From: Tritrichomonas musculus
Lineage: Eukaryota > Parabasalia > Tritrichomonadida > Tritrichomonadidae
Assembly: GCA_039105265.1 (NCBI GenBank)
Contig: JAPFFF010000016.1
Span: 1,488,001-1,552,000, forward strand
Direction of reading: 5' to 3'
DNA length: 64,000 nucleotides
Shown here: positions 36,083 to 46,416 of the stretch, piece by piece
Layout: each line of letters begins with the position of its first letter
How positions within the stretch are numbered: position 1 is the first letter of the stretch
Notes under the pieces: generated by a model
Databases searched by the model: none
Told to the model about the DNA's origin: nothing
What the model saw: only the letters and a program-made list of their open reading frames with translations
Made by a program: the position numbers and the translations under genes

Positions 36083-37648
36083 TTATATTCTTCCTCTTCC
36101 TCTTCTTCTTCGTTTCTTTTTATTTTTTTCCATTTTTGCAATGCTGGGCATGTTTTGGCAAAATGTCCGGCTCCTGAGCCAATGACACAATGCATCTTTG
36201 ATTTTTTTTTTATTTGGTTCAAAATCAATAAGTTTTCTAACAGATACCAAATCTTTACATTTTTTTGTATCATGATTCTCTCCACATATTTGGCATTTCT
36301 TTCTTTTCTTAATTTCTTTTGGTTTTATTCGACTTTTTCTAGGCCTACCACATTTGACAGCTTTAGCATCTCTGTGATTATAGATTCCTAAGAATTTGTT
36401 TTGTGCATCTTCAAGCATTTTCATATATTCGTTGTATGCTTTTTTATTTTTACATGCGATAGATGCAACACTTTGTGATTTGGCCATCATATTCAAATAT
36501 CTTTTTTTGCACGGTATATTGACATTAGTAACTTTTGAAAAAATCTGAAACTGCTCATCTGAATGCTTAATAATTTCAATATTAGTACTTTGCTCTGATT
36601 GGATCCACCTTTTATGAATTAATTCTTTAATCTTTTCAAATTCATTGAGTTCTTTCAATATCTTAATGATATGAGAACATGGAAGTCCGACTGATGTCAC
36701 TTTCCCGCATGAACATTGCCACACACCTTCATTTTTTACCAAATATATATCATTTGTTTGGTTTTCTGTTACTTTCCATATATTCCCATTTTTTTCAAAC
36801 GATAATTTGTCAGCTTTATTTTTAGATCCCACAATTGATTCAGCAATTACTTTCTGAACATGGAACATGCTCATAATACTTGTTAATTGAACATCAATTG
36901 CTTTATAAGATTTTCTACTTTTTATGAATTCACGATTCAATTTACGTCTTTCTTCAGATCTAGTGATCACTTCTCTCATTTCACTTAATGAAGAAGCATT
37001 TGATCCCAAAAGTTTTTTAATATTTGAGTTGTTGCACTCAGAAAAAACGTTTGCTAAATATCCAAGGGACAAAACATTTTTCGTAAATGCTTTCGTTGAA
37101 GTATTTAATCTATTTTCAATTGATGTAACTATAAAATTACAAAATGAAGGATGCTTACTTTTTATTTCTTTCACTAAATCTTCACATTTAGTGCAGTTTC
37201 TGGTCGAAAAAAGTTCAATGAACTTTTCCAGAATTTCGCATTGGTCCTTGGCAGACAAACCTGACTTTTTAACGAGATCTTTAAACTGGTTATACTTGTG
37301 CCATATACAAATTATTCTCTGTATATGACAACATTTCGGATCACGAATTATTTGATTCCATGCTGAATCCAAAATAAGATCATCGTCGGAACATATAGTT
37401 TTTAATATAGAAGCGCATGGCAAATCATAAATTAGTGTTTTAATAATCCATTCATAGAGATCAGCTGTGACGTTGCTGCAAAAAACTACCCCGCCAGATA
37501 ACAATTCTCTACTTGAACCAACCAAAGAAATTGGTATTGTTGTCCAATTTGACGTGAGTGATGGATAAGTAGGATCAAGGCAAATCATATCGCCATAATT
37601 CTTCAAATTATTTAATTCATTTACTGTGAATGTTGCTATAGCTTTTCT
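36083..37648 (-). CDS. MULE transposase, catalytic and zinc-finger part
   Basis: The open frame runs from just after the stop at 37649 down to 36083. It starts RKAIATFTVNELNN, then LDPTYPS (first catalytic Asp region of MULE) and ICSDDD. Next come a long helical stretch with CIWHKYNQFK, a SWIM zinc finger (CSCGKV... LPCSH) and a C-terminal zinc knuckle CQICGENHDTKKC (C-x2-C-x3-H-x4-C). A run of Arg, Lys and Glu closes it. This is the cut-and-paste transposase of the element. No ATG stands near its left edge: it is the direct continuation, in the same frame, of the gene that ends at 37649, split from it by a single TAA. Confidence 0.85.
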   Translation of the reverse strand, partial: RKAIATFTVNELNNLKNYGDMICLDPTYPSLTSNWTTIPISLVGSSRELLSGGVVFCSNVTADLYEWIIKTLIYDLPCASILKTICSDDDLILDSAWNQIIRDPKCCHIQRIICIWHKYNQFKDLVKKSGLSAKDQCEILEKFIELFSTRNCTKCEDLVKEIKSKHPSFCNFIVTSIENRLNTSTKAFTKNVLSLGYLANVFSECNNSNIKKLLGSNASSLSEMREVITRSEERRKLNREFIKSRKSYKAIDVQLTSIMSMFHVQKVIAESIVGSKNKADKLSFEKNGNIWKVTENQTNDIYLVKNEGVWQCSCGKVTSVGLPCSHIIKILKELNEFEKIKELIHKRWIQSEQSTNIEIIKHSDEQFQIFSKVTNVNIPCKKRYLNMMAKSQSVASIACKNKKAYNEYMKMLEDAQNKFLGIYNHRDAKAVKCGRPRKSRIKPKEIKKRKKCQICGENHDTKKCKDLVSVRKLIDFEPNKKKIKDALCHWLRSRTFCQNMPSIAKMEKNKKKRRRRGRGRI

Positions 37649-40309
37649 TTAGTTAATTTTATTATCTTCATCTGGTGGATATAGCTTATACATTCCTTTC
37701 TCGTTAATCATTTTTTGAATTAATTCGTCTGTTTCAGGCACTTTTTTGTCTTTATTCTTATCTACCAAATATGATACTTGTTGAGTTGTGATTTGAATAT
37801 TTTTCTCTCTATTTAAATACTCTGCAATTTTGGTATTGTCTATGTGGACTTTGCTCATTCCATTTATTAAATTTTTGGTGGTTTTATCAACTGTCTTATG
37901 AACGAATGAAATCGGACTTAGTTTATGATTATGAATAAGGTTCATTGAATCTGTGATGCAATAATATTGGTCGGCTTGTGTGTAATTGTGGGCTTGAATA
38001 TTAATAAAAAAATTGCAATTTTTGTTTGAACATTTTAATGACATAAAAGAGGCTGATCTTGACTGAGTTGAATATAAACTGAAACCTTCAGCAAAAGCTT
38101 TTCTTTTAATCATACCAACAATCTCTTTGCCAGTTGAACATTCTAATGATGAAAGATTTTCTTTTGAGAAAAAAAAAGAATTAACTGAATTTGAATCGGA
38201 TTTTGCATTCTGATTATTTGAATTGATAGAATCTTGATGATGATCTGAAAGCGCTTGTTGATTATTTAAATTAATAGATTCTTGATGATGATCTGAAAAC
38301 GCTTGTTGATTATTTAAATTAATAGATTCTTGATGATGATCTGAAAGCGCTTGTTGATTATTTGAATTAATAGAATCTTGATGATGATCTGAAAGCGCTT
38401 GTTGATTATTTAAATTAATAGATTCTTGATGATGATCTGAAAGCGCTTGTTGATTATTTAAATTAATAGATTCTTGATGATGATCTGAAAACGCTTGTTG
38501 ATTATTTAAATTAATAGAATCTTGATGATGATCTGAAAGCGCTTGTTGATTATTTAAATTAATAGATTCTTGATGATGATCTGAAAACGCTTGTTGATTA
38601 TTTAAATTAATAGATTCTTGATGATGATCTGAAAACGCTTGTTGATTATTTAAATTAATAGAATCTTGATGATGATCTGAAAACGCTTGTTGATTATTTA
38701 AATTAATAGATTCTTGATGATGATCTGAAAACGCTTGTTGATTATTTAAATTAATAGATTCTTGATGATGATCTGAAAACGCTTGTTGATTATTTAAATT
38801 AATAGAATCTTGATGATGATCTGAAAGCGCTTGTTGATTATTTAAATTAATAGATTCTTGATGATGATCTGAAAACGCTTGTTGATTATTTAAATTAATA
38901 GATTCTTGATGATGATCTGAAAGCGCTTGTTGATTATTTAGATTAATAGAATCTTGATGATGATCTGAAAACGCTTGTTGATTAGTTGAATTTATAAATG
39001 CTAGCCGAGGATTTAAATTAGTAGATTTAAGCTGAAGGTTTGAATTAACAGTTGCTTGTTGATATTTAATATTTGTATTATTTTTGATACTTATCAACCT
39101 TTTATTATCCAAAAGAGACATGTATATTGGATTTTTTGAAATAACTTTATTAATTGAACTTTTGATGTCTATTGATGTGTTCTTCTTTTCATTTGACTTT
39201 GCCAAAGTATTAGTTGATATTTTGATTTCAAATTTCATATTAAAATCGTTTTCAAATGAATCAAATGATTGTATTTGATCTCCTAATAGAATAGTACAAT
39301 GACAAGCATTTTTAATGAAACTAAAAATAGCTGAAGGCTTATTTGAAAAAATAAATAATTGACCTTTATCAATATCATACTTTGAATCAAAACAAATACA
39401 TTGCTCACTGAATATCAAATATAATAGTAAATAAAATTTGTTTAAACATGAAGCAATTGATTCAGATGATTGAAGAGTTTTCGATTCTATTAAATAGATA
39501 GTAATGTGCAATGCATTTGAAATAATAGGCCAAGTTTCTGAATTTATTTCACAGGATTCGAACATTGCTCTTAAGTCAATATTTACTTCATTACCATTAT
39601 GTTGCTGCGGTGAACATTTTTCTTTAATGAAAAGTATAATTTTATCAAGTATTTTACGAAATCTTATCAAATTGGTGTCGATATTTTCTTCAATTGCTTT
39701 TTTAATAAATTCTATTTCAGTAAATGTAATATTAAATATTGGAATTTTTTGGCATATATCATTGATATTTTGTATTTCATCAAAAATAATAACGGAATTA
39801 CAAAAAAGCAGATCTTTTTTTAGAGCAAATAATTGATTAAATATAAAGTCATAAGTACAAAAAAAAAGCATAGAATCTTTTCCAGTTATATTAGTTTTGA
39901 ACTCATTTAAATCATTTTCTGAACAGAGCATCGTTGCTTTTTGATTATATTGTAAACAATTCAAATCTTTGCAATTTTTTTCGAGAATAAATCGAGAAGT
40001 GGATATATAATAAATCAAAAACTGCTTTTTTGATGATGTACACTCGTATGAATTGCCGAATATCAATTTTTTATTAAATTCTTTATCATTATTTTTTAAA
40101 ACATAGTTTTTATATGATAAAACTGCGCATAAAGCTGATAACGATGGTAGATTTTCTGAAGTCGATTCTATTATGGCATTTTCTTGTTTTAATATTGATT
40201 TCAAAATGTTGTATATAATAATTTGCTGTGAAGCGCGTGATTTTCCTGAAGGAAATTGGGTTTGAATTCCAAAATATGTAATCGAATTGGATTCTAATTG
40301 GTCATTCAT
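37649..40309 (-). CDS. N-terminal part of MULE transposase fused to RAD3-like helicase fragment
   Basis: 886 residues in three blocks. Residues 1-230 resemble the start of RAD3/FANCJ helicases: FGIQTQFPSGKSRASQQ, IIESTSENLPSLSALCAVLS where the family has ESPTGTGKTLSLLC, and IIFDEIQNINDIC where the family has FDEAHNIDDVC. The Walker A Lys and the His of the DEAH box are gone, so helicase activity is unlikely. Residues 440-698 are 16 tandem copies of a 16-residue unit. Residues about 720-800 hold a WRKY/GCM1-type zinc finger (LKCSNKNCNF ... LIHNHKL), the usual DNA-binding start of MULE transposases. It ends DEDNKIN-TAA in frame with the catalytic part. Confidence 0.75.
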   Translation of the reverse strand: MNDQLESNSITYFGIQTQFPSGKSRASQQIIIYNILKSILKQENAIIESTSENLPSLSALCAVLSYKNYVLKNNDKEFNKKLIFGNSYECTSSKKQFLIYYISTSRFILEKNCKDLNCLQYNQKATMLCSENDLNEFKTNITGKDSMLFFCTYDFIFNQLFALKKDLLFCNSVIIFDEIQNINDICQKIPIFNITFTEIEFIKKAIEENIDTNLIRFRKILDKIILFIKEKCSPQQHNGNEVNIDLRAMFESCEINSETWPIISNALHITIYLIESKTLQSSESIASCLNKFYLLLYLIFSEQCICFDSKYDIDKGQLFIFSNKPSAIFSFIKNACHCTILLGDQIQSFDSFENDFNMKFEIKISTNTLAKSNEKKNTSIDIKSSINKVISKNPIYMSLLDNKRLISIKNNTNIKYQQATVNSNLQLKSTNLNPRLAFINSTNQQAFSDHHQDSINLNNQQALSDHHQESINLNNQQAFSDHHQESINLNNQQALSDHHQDSINLNNQQAFSDHHQESINLNNQQAFSDHHQESINLNNQQAFSDHHQDSINLNNQQAFSDHHQESINLNNQQAFSDHHQESINLNNQQALSDHHQDSINLNNQQAFSDHHQESINLNNQQALSDHHQESINLNNQQALSDHHQDSINSNNQQALSDHHQESINLNNQQAFSDHHQESINLNNQQALSDHHQDSINSNNQNAKSDSNSVNSFFFSKENLSSLECSTGKEIVGMIKRKAFAEGFSLYSTQSRSASFMSLKCSNKNCNFFINIQAHNYTQADQYYCITDSMNLIHNHKLSPISFVHKTVDKTTKNLINGMSKVHIDNTKIAEYLNREKNIQITTQQVSYLVDKNKDKKVPETDELIQKMINEKGMYKLYPPDEDNKIN
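38215..38990 (-). repeat. 48-bp coding minisatellite, 16 copies
   Basis: Each unit codes for a version of NNQQAFSDHHQESINL. Position 11 alternates in a strict order Asp-Glu-Glu along all 16 copies, so a 144-bp trimer was the unit of later expansion. Phe/Leu at position 6 varies without that order. Confidence 0.9.
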
Positions 40310-40920
40310 GCGTAATATATATAAAATAGTTAAAATACCGTTTTCTTTTTATTTATATATATATTGAAAAAGTTACGGAATTGTAAACGGTATTTATGAA
40401 TTTCAAAAAGATTAAAAAAAATGTATTCTGTTTAAATGTTGAAAATAGGAATATAATAAATATGATACAGGATTGTATAAAATTAAGATTTAACTTTTTT
40501 TTTTGAGTAATTTGTATATTTATATATTGAGATAAGTTTTTTTTTATTTATTTATTTTGGTATTTGTTTACATCTGATTATTCATTTTTTCTTTGAGTTG
40601 TATAATGTATAAAGAGTATATGCTATCTATTCAAAGATTTATGTTGGAATTCTTTTGGAAAAATAGATTCTATAAAATTTTAATAAAAGTTAAAAATTAT
40701 GTAATTAGAGGGATTTAAATATTTACTGAAATCAACTTGTTTGAACTACTCAAATATTTAGTACGCAGTTATTTCAGCATTGTATTGATATAGAAAATTC
40801 CCATATAATGCATAATAAATAATATTCTTCAGTAACTGAAAGTAATTTAATTTAGTTAATTATTCAATACAAATGAAAGAATATTTGTATAAAAGAATTA
40901 TAATTGATGTAGAGAAGAAG
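40310..40920. other. AT-rich spacer upstream of the MULE transposase
   Basis: No gene seen. It probably contains the transposase promoter; ATG at 40309 is preceded by an A/T-rich stretch without a clear TTCA initiator. Confidence 0.4.
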
Positions 40921-41960
40921 TGCGTATATTTAAGCAGCCACTGTTGAAGATGCGAATAAAGGATTAAAAAATGTTACTAGAAGGGTATAATTAGCAAGAG
41001 ATGATAAAATTGATATGGTTGGTATTACAATTGGAGGCTGAAAATACAATACAATAGCTGGAGGTTCAAAAGTTAGTGAATATAATGATATAAACTATGA
41101 TGAGAATATTATTACTATCAATATTTCTGATGAAACAATCAAATATCAAGGAACTGATGACTTTCCTAGTTGTACCATGAATAACAATACAATTATAATA
41201 TCCAATCCTCATAAATATAGAGTTTGTAGAAAAAAGATCAAAGAAAATTCAGCTGTGAAATGAATGAAATTTACAAATGATCTAATATATATTTATGATA
41301 TTGATACAATACATAACAAGATTGATGCTTTGGCATGAACAAACTGAAGCAAATGGTACATCCCTAGAATCTATAGATTAAATAGTCTCCCAATTATTGA
41401 TTCATTGGTGATATTTAAAACAGAATGAGATGGAAAGATTGCTTTGAAGATAGATATATCTTTTCTTGATGCTATTTTAACTGTTAACCAATATATTAAA
41501 GCATATGATAAAGCATATTCATCATTTAATAATATATTTTTAAAAGTGAGCATGAAGTTTTGAAGACAAAAATAGATGATTTGAAGTCTAGATTAGTTGT
41601 TCTAGAAAATGGAAACTTAACATAAAATATGACAGGAGATTTAAACTCTTATGCCACAAAAACAAAAATATTTGCATACTAAAAATTAAATGATTATCTT
41701 ATCACTATCCTCAAGAAATCCAGATCACAAATAAAAAAATGACTTTACTAGAAGGAGATGAACCAAAAAATTTATTATTTCTCATATATCATATTATGAA
41801 AGAACACATTTGATAAGAAAATTTATGGATATAGATAGTGTTGAAGACTTCTTGAGAGATACTTCATTTACAAGAAGCTTATTAATTTTGAAGGAAATTG
41901 GTGAGAAGTTACATCTTTTTCACAAAACAATCCTCAATTGGTGATTAATCCAAAGTAATA
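40920..41960 (+). pseudogene. decayed protein-coding remnant, possibly a virus-like structural gene
   Basis: A kilobase with protein-like composition in the forward direction, broken at many places (ten or more). Readable pieces include a beta-type stretch (NENIITINISDETIKYQG) and a helical one (DAILTVNQYIKAYDKAYSS). Near the end are a coiled-coil piece (SRLVVLENGN) and a phrase (LNSYATKTKI) like those that join blocks in the Polinton fibre-like protein at 3281-7831. It may be an old fragment of such a gene that came to lie in the MULE. The family is uncertain. Confidence 0.35.
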
Positions 41961-42168
41961 TAATATAGTATAGGTTGAAACTGTACAATAAATAAAAAAC
42001 ATGACCTAGAATATTTGATAAAATATGACAGAAAACACTGTTTATTATTAATCAATTATTTTGAATGAATAAATTTGTGTAATTCTTTATTTAGATTGGA
42101 AATGACTAGATATCACACTGTTATATAAATATACTTTAAAGCTTACTATATGATTATAACTTTTTGAG

Positions 42169-42593
42169 CAGGGTTGGCCAATGTTGACGTTAAAATCGTT
42201 GAACAAAATGTTATAATATTAAATTGAATGTCAACGTCAACGACTTTAAAGCCGTTGATTATAACCGTTTCAATTTGGTCATAACGACATGTTAACGTTG
42301 AAATTATGCTTATTGAAAGGTTGAATTTTTATGAGGGACAGCTTTTTCTGAAAAAAACTTTATCAATTCAATTTATATTTGGTATGATTTAATAAAGTAT
42401 TATTATTTTGAAAAAATTAGTAAATACTAAATATATATATATGTTACAGAAATGATAATTTAATTTTAAATCAACGACGATAGAAATAAAAAAGTGACAT
42501 TTTTTTGGATGCTAATTTTCAACGAAACACTTATCATTGATCATTGACGTTGAAATAACGAAGTTAACGTTGACAACAAGCCACAAAAAAGTG
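42169..42593. mobile_element. hAT-like MITE, 425 bp
   Basis: Starts CAGGGTTGGCCAATG, a hAT-type end, and is flanked by TTTTTGAG at 42161-42168 and 42594-42601 (8 bp). The other end, inverted, is CACTTTTTTGTGGCTTGTTG, only partly complementary. The inside has many GTTAACGTTGA/TCAACGTCAACG motifs in both orientations. It sits inside the MULE. Confidence 0.5.
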
Positions 42594-42863
42594 TTTTTGA
42601 GACATAGATTCATTTAAGTTACCAATTTTTAATAATAACGCTGGATTTTTAAAATCAATTATACTTTTTATTAATGTAATTTGGTTGAAAAATGTCATAT
42701 TAATTTATGATATTGATTATTTTTTAATTGTTTAAATATGATATATATCATATAGAATAAAAAAGGAAATAATATATATTAGGCTCATTTAATAGGAATA
42801 TAAATCTAATATTTAATTTATTTATATTAAGTTGAACAAAATGCTAAAGAAATAAATAAAGGT

Positions 42864-43433
42864 GCTGTTTTTGTTTAGAATTTGTTATTGTTTTTGTTAG
42901 ATATTCGTTGCTGTTTTTATTCAGCATTTATCGCTGCTTTTGTTTAGAATTTATCACTGCTTTTGTTTAGAATTCATTGCTGCTTTTGTTCAGTATTTAT
43001 CACTGCTTTTGTTCAGAATTTATCACTGCTTTTGTTCAGAATTTATCACTGCTTTTGTTCAGTATTTATCACTGCTTTTGTTCAGTATTTATCACTGCTT
43101 TTGTTCAGTATTTATCACTGCTTTTGTTCAGTATTTATCACTGCTTTTGTTCAGTATTTATCGCTGCTTTTGTTCAGTATTTATCACTGCTTTTGTTCAG
43201 TATTTATCGCTGCTTTTGTTCAGTATTTATCACTGCTTTTGTTCAGAATTTATCACTGCTTTTGTTCAGAATTTATCACTGCTTTTGTTCAGAATTTATT
43301 GCTGCTTTTGTTTAGAATTTATCGCTGCTTTTGTTCAGAATTTATCACTGCTTTTGTTTAGAATTTATCACTGCTTTTGTTCAGAATTTATCGCTGCTTT
43401 TGTTCAGTATTTGTTTCTATCTTTATTCATTAT
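42864..43433 (+). repeat. 23-bp minisatellite near the MULE right end, about 24 copies
   Basis: Unit ATTTATCACTGCTTTTGTTC plus AGT or AGA, with ATCGC versions. The other strand has AACAAAAGCA, close to AACAAAGCA in the left 23-bp array, and the arrays point towards each other. The forward frames across it are an effect of the repeat, not genes. Confidence 0.9.
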
Positions 43434-43850
43434 TTAAAACAGCTTTTTTTTCGACATTGGTTGTTGATTTTGTTGATATTCGTCATTGATTTCGTTGACA
43501 TTTATTATTGTTTTTGTTGACATTTGTTTCTGATTTTGTTCTCTATATGTTACTGATTTTGCTTTTTATTTGTTTAATTATTTACCTTTTTTATTATTAT
43601 GGGCTTTAATTATTTTCTTTTGCTATCAGTAATGTTATACTTCTGAAAACGATTATTTTTTCTTTTCGATTTTTTGTTTTTTGTTGTTGGTGGTAAATTA
43701 TTATATAATCATTTTATTTTTTGTTCCAATTTACTAACTAATATACTTCTTTGGTTTACTTCTTTTTAAATTTCTTTTCTTTTCTTTTTATTTTTTTCCT
43801 GTTGGTGACTTTTCCATATTTTGGTTTCTCTGTTTCTTAAAAATTTTTGC
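43434..43850. other. T-rich spacer inside the MULE right end
   Basis: Strongly T-rich on the plus strand, with scattered diverged versions of the 23-bp unit (GATTTTGTTGACATT) up to about 43560. No gene seen. Confidence 0.5.
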
Positions 43851-43950
43851 TATCAAAAAGTCGTGTTTCAAAAAGTTGCGTATCAAAAAGCTCCCTTTGA
43901 AATTCCACTTTTTGAGAGCACCGTGATGGTCACTTCACCATCACAGCGTG
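43851..43950 (-). repeat. MULE right terminal inverted repeat
   Basis: Inverted copy of 33414-33513 with a few substitutions (for example GAAGTG for GAAATG in the hairpin loop). Confidence 0.8.
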
Positions 43951-43984
43951 CTAACTTTTAGGTCCCTTTATATTTTTACATAAT

Positions 43985-44082
43985 TTTTACCGAGACTACA
44001 TACCGCCTAGCGGGCGTCGAGCGAGGCTGAGCGAAGTGAAGCCGAGTCGAGACCCCGCGGCTAGCGGTAAGAATCGGTAAAA
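43985..44082 (-). repeat. GC-rich hairpin cassette, copy 2
   Basis: An imperfect palindrome that starts TTTTTACCGAGACTACATAC and ends GCGGTAAGAATCGGTAAAA. It shares GGGGTCTCGACTC, CTCGACG-CCGCTAGG and GGTATGTAG with the inverted copy 1. It is not enclosed by the arms seen around copy 1. Confidence 0.65.
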
Positions 44083-46416
44083 CCCTTACAATGTCAAACG
44101 TTTAGTAACCGCAATTTTTTTTGACATTCACAAAGAATAAATTGATATGTTAATTAAAAAACGATCATTTTAATTTTTTTCATATAGCATGTCAAAATGT
44201 TTTTTTAAATTGTAAAATAAATGTCAAAAACAAACCTAGTCAATTTAAACTTTTTCAGAGAAATGCAACTATTCAAATAATAAACGTTCTCCTTTTCAAA
44301 AAATAACGTACTGGATTTGTGCCTTAAAAAGATGTACAAGTACCATTGAATAAAGGTAATAAATAGGATGGGTATTTCTATGAGTTAATACACATTTTGT
44401 TTCTTGAAATTGAATTGAAAGAAAATATATCAAATATTTATATCTTTCTAGAGTAATGATATTTATAAAATTAAGAATATACAAATATATATATATATTA
44501 ATAACAGAATAAATATTAAACAATATAAAAAAAATATTATTTGTTAAAAAAAATCGAAGATATTTAATAAATATATCTTTTTATTTAAAAAAAATGTTTT
44601 TTTTAAATTTCTAGAAAATATAATTTTAAACAATAAATAATAAAGTAAAAAATAAAAAGACAAAGTTAAAAATAATGTTTATTTCAAAGAAAAGGAAGTT
44701 TTAAAGTTATTTTTTTGTAATTTTTAATAATGAATAAAAAAATTATTAGAATTATTCAAATATAGTTTTAATTTGGAATATATCATATATAATATGATTT
44801 ATTTATTATGAAAAAAAGCTTTTATAAAAATATTTCATTGCTGAATATTCATTTCAAATTATTTGACAAAATTTGTAAACTACTTAAAAGCATTATTTAT
44901 TAATATCTTTATTTTTAATAAGTTAATAAGCAATTATATTTTTAAATATAATAGTTATAATCCATATAAAAAATGATATGCGTATATCAAAAGAATCTAC
45001 CGAATAATATTAGTTTGATTACCTTTAATTGAACTTTTTATTATTTTTTATGAATATTCAATTTAAAAAGTGAAAAATCGAATGAAAATTGAAAATTGCT
45101 ACAGCAAAATTGGCCCTACCATTTGGAATTTCGATTCAGCAATATTCTATAAGAAGATGTATATTATGTGAATATCAAGTTTATTTTAAGAGTTTAGCTT
45201 AGAATCTTTCGAAATTCAAAATGTATTCAAATTTTCTATAAGTAATCACAAAAAAAAAAAAAAATTCAGAGGTATTATTGTTTTTATATTAGTAACTTTT
45301 TGAATATATGGAAATTATAATAATCAATACAAATATTAAATCGATTATTTTCTCAATTATTAAAATATGATTATATATTTATAAAAAAGCAATTATTATA
45401 AATATATCCATTTATTTTTAATTTAATATTATATAATAAATATATAAAAAATATAATTCATGAAACTCTTTTGTAACCCGAAATAACTTAGTACTGGTAC
45501 ATCCCCTTAAAAATGGTTGGAAATTATAGTTTTTTCAATTTTTTTGTAAACGGTTTTTGAGATGGAAAAAAAAAAGGTAACATATTGAAGATATCATTAA
45601 AAACAAAATAATTTTGATGGAAAATACAATATTTAATATATAGCATTTTAGAAATATCATATATTAAAAAAAATTGATTTATTAATGCCTAATTCATTAT
45701 ATAAATAATAATGAATATTTTCGATTGATTAATGTTTTCTGGATTATATTCAAATTTCAATAGGGAGATAGATTATGATGTGATATGAATATTTGAGGAT
45801 TATGATGTGATAAAAATTTTTTATATATTTTTTAATATTAATCTATATAATATTAAATTTGAATTATTATTTCATTGAGTTATTTTTTAGGAAATTATAC
45901 AACCTATCATATTCAATTTTTTTCAAAAACTATTCTCTTTTTCATAAGAAAACCAATTAACCTAACCATTTTCGGAAATAGTTGTATATAAAAAACTCAT
46001 TCAAATTAAGCAAACAACCAAAAACTAAGCTCTATAATAACTTAATGAATTAAAATGAATGCAAATAATGTTTAATAACTATAAAAATATCTAAAAATTA
46101 CGAGATATTATTAAAGAAATTTTAAGAGAACAAAACTCAGAATTATTTTCACAAAAAAAAAAATTTAAATTATCTTCAAAAAAATTAAATTTTTTCAATA
46201 AAAACGCAAATTATTTTTAATGGTTTGTTGAGTAATTTATAGTCATTGATATTTTAGCTTTAAAAAAAAAGAAAATTATATTTGAAAAAGCTGAATTCCG
46301 AAAAAATATGAGGTGATATTTTTGAAGACGACCGATAATTGAATAAACCAATTGAATTATCAGCATTCAATTTATAGCCAATACAATTTTAAATATAGCA
46401 CCATTTTTTTTTCGGT
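44083..46416. other. AT-rich spacer upstream of the metacaspase
   Basis: No gene seen in 2.3 kb. A GGCCCTA phrase near 45113 recurs at about 53733 and 54370 (AAAATTGGCCCTA-like), so part of it may be old repeat sequence. Confidence 0.5.
46398..46416 (+). promoter_or_regulatory. possible initiator of the metacaspase gene
   Basis: AGCACCATTTTTTTTTCGGT just before ATG has the CA-T-tract form of the trichomonad initiator. Confidence 0.4.

Larger units (their letters stand above)
33414..43950. mobile_element. Mutator-like (MULE) transposon, 10.5 kb
   Basis: Bounded by 100-bp terminal inverted repeats (33414-33513 and 43851-43950) that differ at only a few places. It carries a MULE-type transposase frame on the minus strand (36083-40309) and three minisatellite arrays inside the ends. 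MULEs are known for long repeats at their ends. The expected 8-11 bp target duplication was not found just outside the repeats, so the true ends may lie slightly further out or the flanks have changed. The transposase frame has an in-frame stop, so this copy may not be self-sufficient. Confidence 0.75.

Noticed and set aside
31795-41960. In-frame TGA codons in remnants suggested a TGA=Trp code (for example from a mycoplasma symbiont).
   Set aside because: Other stop types also occur in the remnants, and TGG to TGA is the expected decay in AT-biased DNA. All intact genes here use TGA normally as a stop.
42940-43437. Three long forward frames of 112-165 codons.
   Set aside because: They are the three readings of a 23-bp repeat; period not divisible by three keeps all frames open.
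33403-43961. Search for an 8-11 bp target duplication just outside the MULE inverted repeats.
   Set aside because: Flanks AGTATAATTCA and CTAACTTTTAG do not match, so none is claimed.
44296-44523. A 75-codon leftward frame in spacer.
   Set aside because: Tyr/Ile/Asn-rich chance frame in AT-rich DNA.
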